Assembly: GCA_903927685.1 (NCBI GenBank)
Contig: CAIYOB010001410.1
Span: 1 to 8,017 of the forward strand
From: an uncultured Planctomycetaceae bacterium
GTDB lineage: Bacteria; Planctomycetota; Planctomycetia; Pirellulales; Pirellulaceae
Direction of reading: 5' to 3'
DNA: 8,017 bases
The notes under the pieces were generated by a model. It was given only the letters and a program-made list of their open reading frames with translations. It made no database searches and had not been told where the DNA came from. Made by a program: the position numbers and the translations under genes. Of this stretch, positions 1 through 5,301 are shown one piece after another (the stretch's first letter is position 1; the number at the start of each line of letters is the position of its first letter).

Positions 1-905
1 ATGGCCCGGGTCCGCTCCGCTTGCCGCAGCAGTTCTTTCGGCACCACGACCGCATAGTCCGGCTGGTCGTGGTATTGCTTCAGCAGGGTTTCGATGGCCG
101 CGGCCGTCTCGTCGACCTCGTCGACGCTGTGCACGCTGACCGTGATCTGGCTCAGTTCGACGATCTCGCCCTCGATGCCGCCGGGCACGCGCCACATCAC
201 AAAGTCACCCACCCGGCTGCGAAACGTGGTCAGTGGAATGTAGGCATCCAGATTGTAGTCGCGGGCTTCCAGGCTGCCGCCGATGGCGGCGGAGGGGTCC
301 CGGGCGGCGGTCTGCCCGATCACGGTATAGACGTCGACGGCCGAGATCGTCGGCATCCGGACGGTTTTTCCGATGGGATCCTCGAAGGGAAACAGCTGCC
401 GGGCCGTTTCGTCGGCCAGGACGATGACATTCTCCCGGTCGTCGCTCGCAGTGAACCAGCGGCCGCGGGCCAAGGTCAGCTGGTTGAGTTCCGGATAGTC
501 CGCCGAGCAGCCCACCAGCTTGGCGTCGGCCCGCCGGTCTTTCGAGCGCAATTCGAAGCGAAGGTCCCGAATGGGAACGGCGCGGCGGATTGTCGACAAG
601 TTCGAGAGGATCCGGCGGTAATCGTCCCGCCGCAGGCCATAGGCGATGACGCGGTCATCCTCCGGACTTCCCTGGCTCGCATCCCGGCTCACGTTCGGTT
701 TCACGCTGCGGACAATGATGTTGGTCGCGCCCAGGCTCTTGATCTGCAGCTGCGCCTGATAGCTGACGCCCTCGCCGACGGCCACGAGCCAGATCACTGT
801 GGTGGTGCCGATGAAAATCCCCAGGGCCGCCAGGCCGGTGCGCAGCTTCTGCAGCAGGAGGCTGCGCAATCCCAGTTGCATGGTTTGGAGGAGTGTGCCG
901 CTCAT
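1..905 (-). CDS. MacB/FtsX-type ABC transporter permease, 3' end beyond window
   Basis: The frame reads from ATG at 905-903 leftward to the window edge with no stop, giving 301 residues of the N-terminal part of the protein. Residues about 22-43 form the first transmembrane helix (LRTGLAALGIFIGTTTVIWL), followed by VGEG and the SLGATNIIVRS segment typical of MacB-family permeases. Residues about 70-285 are the extracytoplasmic MacB-type domain, with the recognisable stretch LARGRWFTASDD (146-155) and then LADETARQLFPFEDPIGKTV (163-182). The C-terminal FtsX helices are missing because the window ends. The start is supported by an AGGA about 11 nt upstream; the next in-frame Met (residue 9) has no visible ribosome site. 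It begins 28 bp after the adaptor gene, so the two are likely co-transcribed and form an ABC efflux or lipoprotein-type export complex. The substrate cannot be told. The ATPase is not in the window. Confidence 0.88.
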   Translation of the reverse strand, partial: MSGTLLQTMQLGLRSLLLQKLRTGLAALGIFIGTTTVIWLVAVGEGVSYQAQLQIKSLGATNIIVRSVKPNVSRDASQGSPEDDRVIAYGLRRDDYRRILSNLSTIRRAVPIRDLRFELRSKDRRADAKLVGCSADYPELNQLTLARGRWFTASDDRENVIVLADETARQLFPFEDPIGKTVRMPTISAVDVYTVIGQTAARDPSAAIGGSLEARDYNLDAYIPLTTFRSRVGDFVMWRVPGGIEGEIVELSQITVSVHSVDEVDETAAAIETLLKQYHDQPDYAVVVPKELLRQAERTRA

Positions 906-933
906 GGACGCTCGAATCCTGGCTGGGCTGCTG

Positions 934-2490
934 TCAACTTGACGCGTCTGACGGCTGGTTCGGACTCGGCGAAGCCTTCGAGTCCGTCTTCGCGGCGGCC
1001 TTCGTGGAGCGGCTCGCGCCGCTGCCGTTCGCTTGCTTCGGCTCCGGTTCCTTCGACCGGACCCCGCTCATGGGTTTCAAGGCTTCCCGCTGGGCTTCTT
1101 CGACATGCACCAGAGGATTGATCACCACCGGGTCGCCTTCCCGGACGCCGGCTTGGACGATAATGAACTGATCGTCCGTATCGCCGAGCGTCAACTCTCG
1201 CCGCTCGATGCCGGCGGCGGTTGTCGTCCAGCAGAAGTACTTTCCCTGCTGTTCCGCCACAGCGGACACGGGGATCACGACCACGTCGGGATGCCGGGCC
1301 AGGAAGATCTCGACGTTCGCGCTCATGCCCGGCTTGAGCCCGCTGGCCGGTTTGATTTTGATGATCGCATCGTACTTGACCATGTTCCCGTTCCACCAGC
1401 CGGCCGGCTTGGCCACCGAGGCGATGGACAGCACTTCTCCGTCGAGCACCCGGTCTTGGACCTGCACGCGGGCCGGCAACCCCGGCTGGACCTGCTCGAC
1501 CTTGGCTTCGTGGATGCCGACCTTGACTTGCATGTCATTCAAGTCGGGCATGAGCAGCAGGACCTGATCCTCCCGGACCGTCGCCCCTTCGCGGATATCC
1601 GGCTTGTTCTCCCATTGCTGGCTGCCGGCGTAGACGACCATCCCGCCGCCCTGGGCTGTGATGACGCAGTATTCGAGTTGCTGCTGTTCGCGTTCCAGTT
1701 TCGATTTCTCCAAGGCCACGGCCGCCTTGTCGGAAGCCAGCTTGGCTTCCTTGGCCTTGAGAATCCCCTCCAACTCCTGCAGCTTCTTCGCCTTGGTATA
1801 GCGGTTCAAGACGTCCAGGTCGGTCTCTTTGACTTCGAGTTCCAGTTGGGCTTGTTGCAGCGCGTACCCGTTGCTGTCCACTTCCAGCTGGCCGATGTAG
1901 CCCTTGCGGAACATCCTGTCCGTGTGCTTGGCCATGTTCTCCGCGTGCACCAGATCGGCCTTGGCGAGGGCCAGGTCCTTTTCCTTGGTTTTCAGTTCCG
2001 AGCGAAACGTGCCTTCCAGGTATTCCGTGATGTTGATCTTGGCGATGGCGACGTCGCTTTCCGACTGGGCGAAGGTGGCCAGGGCATTCTGGTAGGCGAT
2101 CTGCTGCGTATTGATATTGTCCTCGATGGTCTTCGTATCGATCCGGACCAGCAGGTCGCCGGGCTTGACTTCGGTGCCGTTGTCGATGATGAACACAATC
2201 GTATTGTTAGCCCCCCGCACCCGGCAGCGGATTTCGACGTTGTTGGCGCTCTCCAGCGTCCCCTCTTCGGTGACCTTGACGTTCAGATCCTGGCGGGCGA
2301 TGGTGGACGTCAGCTTGGGGGCGGCTTTTCGAGGCGACTTGCCCGCCGCGAGGAATCCCGCCGCGGCGGCGAGCACGGCCAGGACGGCCAGCGAGATCGA
2401 GCCCCGCACCAACCAGCGACGCAAGCCCGATTCCCGGGCGGGCAGCGGGATTTCCTGGCAGGGCGTGTCTGCAGGCAAGGCAGTCGACAT
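934..2490 (-). CDS. HlyD/MacA-type efflux periplasmic adaptor (membrane fusion protein)
   Basis: The product is 518 residues long. A basic N-terminus is followed by one membrane anchor at about 32-49 (ISLAVLAVLAAAAGFLAAG). The first half of the lipoyl/barrel-sandwich domain is at about 65-120 (VTEEGTLES, then NGTEVKPGDLLVRID). A long alpha-helical coiled-coil hairpin spans about 121-275, rich in K, E, Q and L. The second lipoyl half starts near 276 (VITAQGGGMVVYAG), and the beta-barrel and membrane-proximal domains run about 305-475 (REGATVREDQVLLLMPDL, GLKPGMSANVEIF, VVVIPVSAV). Residues 476-518 are a low-complexity Lys/Ser/Pro tail. The frame stays open to 2856, but homology begins only after ATG 2490, which has GAGG 5 nt upstream; the extension is non-coding leader. 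Adaptors of this family link an inner-membrane ABC permease to an outer channel or drive substrate hand-over, which fits the permease gene 28 bp downstream. The cargo is unknown. Confidence 0.93.
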   Translation of the reverse strand: MSTALPADTPCQEIPLPARESGLRRWLVRGSISLAVLAVLAAAAGFLAAGKSPRKAAPKLTSTIARQDLNVKVTEEGTLESANNVEIRCRVRGANNTIVFIIDNGTEVKPGDLLVRIDTKTIEDNINTQQIAYQNALATFAQSESDVAIAKINITEYLEGTFRSELKTKEKDLALAKADLVHAENMAKHTDRMFRKGYIGQLEVDSNGYALQQAQLELEVKETDLDVLNRYTKAKKLQELEGILKAKEAKLASDKAAVALEKSKLEREQQQLEYCVITAQGGGMVVYAGSQQWENKPDIREGATVREDQVLLLMPDLNDMQVKVGIHEAKVEQVQPGLPARVQVQDRVLDGEVLSIASVAKPAGWWNGNMVKYDAIIKIKPASGLKPGMSANVEIFLARHPDVVVIPVSAVAEQQGKYFCWTTTAAGIERRELTLGDTDDQFIIVQAGVREGDPVVINPLVHVEEAQREALKPMSGVRSKEPEPKQANGSGASRSTKAAAKTDSKASPSPNQPSDASS

Positions 2491-2518
2491 CGCAGCCTCG
2501 TTACAAGGGGAAACGCAG

Positions 2519-2537
2519 CGCGGCGGTTCGCGCCGCG
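2519..2537 (-). promoter_or_regulatory. GC-rich hairpin in the leader of the efflux operon
   Basis: The arms CGCGGCG (2519-2525) and CGCCGCG (2531-2537) are perfect reverse complements around a 5-nt loop. The hairpin lies between the candidate promoter at 2576-2584 and the ribosome site of the adaptor gene (about 2495-2500), so it would form in the 5' leader. No U-run follows it, so it is not a classical terminator; it could affect mRNA stability or translation. The function is inference, and GC-rich DNA gives such stems by chance fairly often. Confidence 0.4.
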
Positions 2538-2575
2538 AGGGCCTGGCCGCGCACTCACGGCCTGCGGCTGGAGCA

Positions 2576-2584
2576 AGTATACCA
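2576..2584 (-). promoter_or_regulatory. Extended -10 promoter element for the efflux operon
   Basis: On the minus strand these bases read TGGTATACT, which is a TATACT -10 hexamer with the upstream TGn of an extended -10 promoter. The site at the -35 spacing (2599-2604) reads TGCCCG, a poor match, as is often tolerated when TGn is present. It would give a leader of roughly 75-80 nt before ATG 2490. It is one of few AT-rich spots in this region. Confidence 0.42.
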
Positions 2585-2632
2585 CCCCCTGCGCATACCG
2601 GGCAGCCAGAAGCGGCGGCGAAAGGCACACTC

Positions 2633-2662
2633 GATACAATTGGATACAAACGGATACACCAA
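2633..2662. repeat. Three direct repeats of GATACA with an exact 10-bp period
   Basis: Units begin at 2633, 2643 and 2653: GATACAATTG, GATACAAACG, GATACACCAA. The core GATACA is identical in all three and the period equals about one helical turn, so the cores fall on the same DNA face. The array sits about 30 bp upstream of the TAGAAT box at 2691, where an activator or multi-subunit regulator would bind, and about 50 bp upstream of the divergent minus-strand promoter. The regulator is not identifiable from the sequence. Confidence 0.55.
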
Positions 2663-2690
2663 CGCCACAGACGGGCCGCGCCGCACGGGC

Positions 2691-2696
2691 TAGAAT
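2691..2696 (+). promoter_or_regulatory. Candidate -10 box (TAGAAT) of the three-gene exported-protein operon
   Basis: TAGAAT differs from TATAAT at one position and stands out in a GC-rich stretch. Transcription would start near 2703, giving a leader of about 45 nt before ATG 2748. No convincing TTGACA-like -35 box lies 16-18 bp upstream (GC-rich sequence there), which would fit dependence on an activator bound at the 10-bp repeats. Confidence 0.42.
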
Positions 2697-2747
2697 GCAG
2701 CCTGTTCTGGCGGTTGGTTCCACAAAACCCCCACGAGAGACAATGCC

Positions 2748-3773
2748 ATGACGGCACACCACAATCCACTGGACCGGCGTGAGTTCCTGGCCAAGGCCAC
2801 GCACACCACCGTCGCGACCGCAGCCTGTGCGGGGCTGGGGACGGTGTTCGCACCACGCCTGGCCCGCGGCGGCCAAGCCCCGTCGACCCCGGCTTCCCGG
2901 ATCTCGTACTACTGCAACGGCGAGATCCACGTCAATCAGATCGGCCAACCCGAGGGCCAACCGGTGACCACGGGCCACTGGGACTTCAAGCCGTCCTGGT
3001 CCAAGACCGGCGACCTGCTCGTCTGCTTCCGTCGCCTCAAGGACGATCCCGATGTGCTTCAATGGAAGACCGCGATCTTCGTGGTCCACGTGGACGGCAC
3101 CGGATTTCACCAGCTGAGCGACGGTACGCACACGGATTTCAATCCGACTTGGACGCGAGACGGAAAGAACACGCCGATTTGGAACCGGAAGAACCCGGCG
3201 ACGGGCGGGTTCATCGTGATGCAGGGCAAGGTGGGCGGCCAGCCGGGCGAAGAGGTCGCACTGACGGACGGGAGCTGTCACGCCTGGGCCCACTCCGCGC
3301 TGGCCGACGGGCGGATCCTCGTGTCCTTGCTGCACCCGGCCTTGGGCTGGGGCCTGTTCCTGATGAACGGCAAGGCGGCTGGGCAATCCGGCTTTGAACG
3401 CATTCAGTGCGAGCTGGTGCCGAAGGGTCAGTTCCACCGACTCAGCGTCTCTCCCAGCGAAAAGAAGGTCTGCTTCGAGTTCCTGCCCGGCGCCGAATTC
3501 AAAGAACCCGGCCACACACTGTACATCGGCGATTTCGACGTCCAGCAGCGGACCATCACGAACCTCCAAGTGATCGCCAACGCCGAAAGGAAGCAGTTCT
3601 GGTACGCCTATCCGCGCTGGATCCAGGGCGAGTCGGCGGTGGTCTATCACCTGAATAGCACTGGCAAGGGGCAGCTGTACGTGTACCAACTGGACGACGG
3701 CTCGACGAAGCACGTCTCGACCAATGCGAACGCGGACTACCGCTATCCGCACGGCGAAGCGGCGCCGTGCTGA
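2748..3773 (+). CDS. Tat-exported TolB/PD40-type beta-propeller protein
   Basis: The product has 341 residues. The N-terminus carries a twin-arginine motif (DRREFLA, residues 9-15) and an Ala/Thr-rich hydrophobic core to about residue 34, so export by Tat is expected. The body shows WD40-like PD40 motifs with the D-x-x-P-x-W-x-x-D/T-G pattern: DFKPSWSKTG (79-88), DFNPTWTRDG (130-139), and weaker ones at AYPRWIQGES (287-296) and DYRYPHGEA (330-338). This is the repeat of TolB-like propellers, which usually bind protein or ligand. No catalytic motif is recognised. ATG 2748 is preceded by GAGAGA 7 nt upstream; an ATG at 2743 is out of frame. It is the first gene of a plus-strand operon, 16 bp before the aldo/keto reductase gene, and is the only one of the three without an ankyrin module. 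Confidence 0.85.
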   Translation: MTAHHNPLDRREFLAKATHTTVATAACAGLGTVFAPRLARGGQAPSTPASRISYYCNGEIHVNQIGQPEGQPVTTGHWDFKPSWSKTGDLLVCFRRLKDDPDVLQWKTAIFVVHVDGTGFHQLSDGTHTDFNPTWTRDGKNTPIWNRKNPATGGFIVMQGKVGGQPGEEVALTDGSCHAWAHSALADGRILVSLLHPALGWGLFLMNGKAAGQSGFERIQCELVPKGQFHRLSVSPSEKKVCFEFLPGAEFKEPGHTLYIGDFDVQQRTITNLQVIANAERKQFWYAYPRWIQGESAVVYHLNSTGKGQLYVYQLDDGSTKHVSTNANADYRYPHGEAAPC

Positions 3774-3789
3774 AGAAAGGCGAAAACCA

Positions 3790-5301
3790 ATGGCCAAGAA
3801 AAACACCCTCGGCAGACGCGAATTCCTGAAAACGGCTGGCCAAGTGGCGGCCACGGCGGCCGTGTGCCACCTGCCGTCCTCGGCCACCGCCGGAGCGGAA
3901 ACCACGGGCCGGTCTGCCGGCACGCTCCCGGCGCGAACGCTCGGCAAGACCGGATTGAAACTGCCGATCCTCGGCTATGGCGGCGCGGCCCTGCCCAAGA
4001 AATGGGCCAATCCCCTCTCACACGAGGACCGCGTCGCCCTGGTTCGCTACGCCTACGACCAGGGCCTACGCTACTTCGACACCTCCCCCGTGTACATGGA
4101 GAGCGAGGCGATCCTCGGCGAGGCGCTCCGGGACAGGCGCCGCGACGTGTGCCTGGTGACGAAGGTCGAGAGCACCCGACCGGAAGACGTGCGGAAGTCG
4201 GTCGAGCAGTCGCTCCAGACGCTGCAGACCGATTACCTGGACATCCTCCTCATTCACGGCACACCGGGACTGGAGCAAATGAGCGTCCCGCAAGCGATGA
4301 AGGTGCAGGCCGAGCTGGTCAAGCTCCGCGATGAGAAAGTCACGCGGTTCGTCGGGCTGTCCGCCCACGGCTACTTCGACAAAACGCTCGCCCTGATCGC
4401 CTCGGGCGGCTTCGACGTGTGCATGCTGTCCTACGGCTACATCCCCCGAGGCGACAGCCAGATCTGGACCGCCCACCTGACGACCTTGCGCGACGCGTGC
4501 CTGGCCAAGGCTCAGGAACTCGGCATGGGCATCGTGGCGATGAAGGTCATCGGCGCGGGGATGCTCGGCGCCTGGTCGGGACACCTGGTGCCGGGCTTCG
4601 ACAAGCCGCGTCTGCAACAACTGCCGGGGGCAGCTATCCGCCACGTGTTACAAGACCCGCGCGTGCATGTCTTGAACATTGGGATGCGTCTGCCGGAGGA
4701 AATCGACGCCAACATCAAGATCCTGGCCGGCGATACCGCCTACACCCCGGAGGACCGGAACCTGCTGGCCGAGTTCTCGGCCCAGCTGTACGACACGGAT
4801 GCGATGCGGAGGCTGAGGGTTGAGGATGCGTATGCGACACGCCTTTGGGCCGCCGCGCGGGAGGGCGATCTCGAGGGGGTCAGGCAAAGCCTGGCGGCCG
4901 GCACACAAGTCAACGCACGAGAACCGCAGGGCGGAGCCACGCCGCTGAACATCGCGGCTTTGTTTGGCCGCACCCGAGTCGCCGTGCTCTTGATCGAACA
5001 AGGCGCGGACGTCTCCCTGGCCAACAACGACGGCAACACCGCCTTGCACCTGGCTTCGTTCTTCGCTCGTCCCGACCTCGTGGAACTGCTGCTGAAGCAC
5101 GACGCCCCCGACCGCGCGAAGAATGGGCAGGGCGAAACGCCGCTCGATCTGGTCTCCGGCGAGTGGAGCCCGGGACTGGAGAACGTCTACACTTCGATTG
5201 CCAACCTGATCGGCATGGAGATCGATCTTCCCCGGATCCGAGAAGCCCGGCCCAAGATCGTCAAGCTGCTGAGCGAGAAGACACCGGGAGTCCGACCATG
5301 A
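3790..5301 (+). CDS. Tat-exported aldo/keto reductase fused to a C-terminal ankyrin-repeat module
   Basis: The product has 503 residues. GRREFLKTAG (8-17) plus an Ala-rich core is a twin-arginine signal, with likely cleavage around 34-40. Residues about 47-325 form an NAD(P)-dependent aldo/keto reductase barrel (RTLGKTGLKLPILGYGG at the start). The catalytic tetrad is complete: Asp97 and Tyr102 in FDTSPVY, Lys125 in VTKVE, His156 in LLIHG. The 4Fe-4S cysteine tail of some planctomycete and archaeal relatives is absent. Residues about 349-470 are ankyrin repeats (ATPLNIAALFGRTRVAVLLI; NDGNTALHLASFF; GETPLDLVS), followed by a conserved tail to 497. The substrate is unknown. The chosen ATG has AAAGG 9 nt upstream; an in-frame ATG at 3724 lies inside the previous gene and before the Tat signal, so it was rejected. 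Its stop overlaps the next gene's start (ATGA), implying coupled translation. An exported reductase must be folded with its nicotinamide cofactor before Tat export, as known for glucose-fructose oxidoreductase. Confidence 0.93.
   Translation: MAKKNTLGRREFLKTAGQVAATAAVCHLPSSATAGAETTGRSAGTLPARTLGKTGLKLPILGYGGAALPKKWANPLSHEDRVALVRYAYDQGLRYFDTSPVYMESEAILGEALRDRRRDVCLVTKVESTRPEDVRKSVEQSLQTLQTDYLDILLIHGTPGLEQMSVPQAMKVQAELVKLRDEKVTRFVGLSAHGYFDKTLALIASGGFDVCMLSYGYIPRGDSQIWTAHLTTLRDACLAKAQELGMGIVAMKVIGAGMLGAWSGHLVPGFDKPRLQQLPGAAIRHVLQDPRVHVLNIGMRLPEEIDANIKILAGDTAYTPEDRNLLAEFSAQLYDTDAMRRLRVEDAYATRLWAAAREGDLEGVRQSLAAGTQVNAREPQGGATPLNIAALFGRTRVAVLLIEQGADVSLANNDGNTALHLASFFARPDLVELLLKHDAPDRAKNGQGETPLDLVSGEWSPGLENVYTSIANLIGMEIDLPRIREARPKIVKLLSEKTPGVRP
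4834..5280 (+). other. Shared ankyrin-plus-tail module, copy 1 (reductase residues 349-497)
   Basis: This 149-residue block aligns without a gap to the C-terminus of the next gene's product, with 80 identical residues by hand count (about 54%). It contains a degenerate first ankyrin repeat, two clear repeats (TPLNIAALFG, then GADVSLANNDGNTALHLASF), a partial fourth (GETPLDLV), then a non-ankyrin tail with WSPGLE, IGMEIDL and RPKI. Ankyrin repeats are protein-binding scaffolds. The role of the tail is unknown. Confidence 0.88.
5286..5290 (+). promoter_or_regulatory. Ribosome-binding site that fixes the start of the PQQ-like gene
   Basis: GGGAG lies 7 nt before ATG 5298, inside the last codons of the reductase gene. 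Together with the ATGA stop-start overlap it supports the short Tat-signal start rather than the open frame that continues far upstream, and it points to translational coupling. Confidence 0.65.

Noticed and set aside
21..1121. Plus-strand open frame of 366 residues at the left end
   Set aside because: The opposite strand encodes a textbook MacB-type permease N-terminus; this frame is its antisense shadow.
1033..2751. Long plus-strand open frame of 572 residues opposite the efflux adaptor
   Set aside because: It is antisense to a clearly recognisable HlyD-type protein, its translation has no known motif and an odd His/Asp/Leu/Gln-rich composition, and long antisense frames are common in high-GC DNA.
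2491..2856. N-terminal extension of the adaptor up to 2856
   Set aside because: The extra 122 residues have no homology-like features, overlap the divergent gene's start and include the promoter region; ATG 2490 has a good ribosome site and is directly followed by a normal anchor.
2310..3947. Minus-strand open frame of 545 residues spanning the divergent promoter region
   Set aside because: It runs antisense through the TolB-like gene, across the promoter region and into the adaptor gene in another frame. No domain is visible and it would abolish two well-supported genes.
4845..5297. N-terminal extension of the PQQ-like protein in a second frame through the ankyrin region of the reductase
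   Set aside because: The upstream 151 residues are Arg/Gly/Pro-rich out-of-frame translation of the ankyrin module; the Tat signal and GGGAG site fix the start at 5298.
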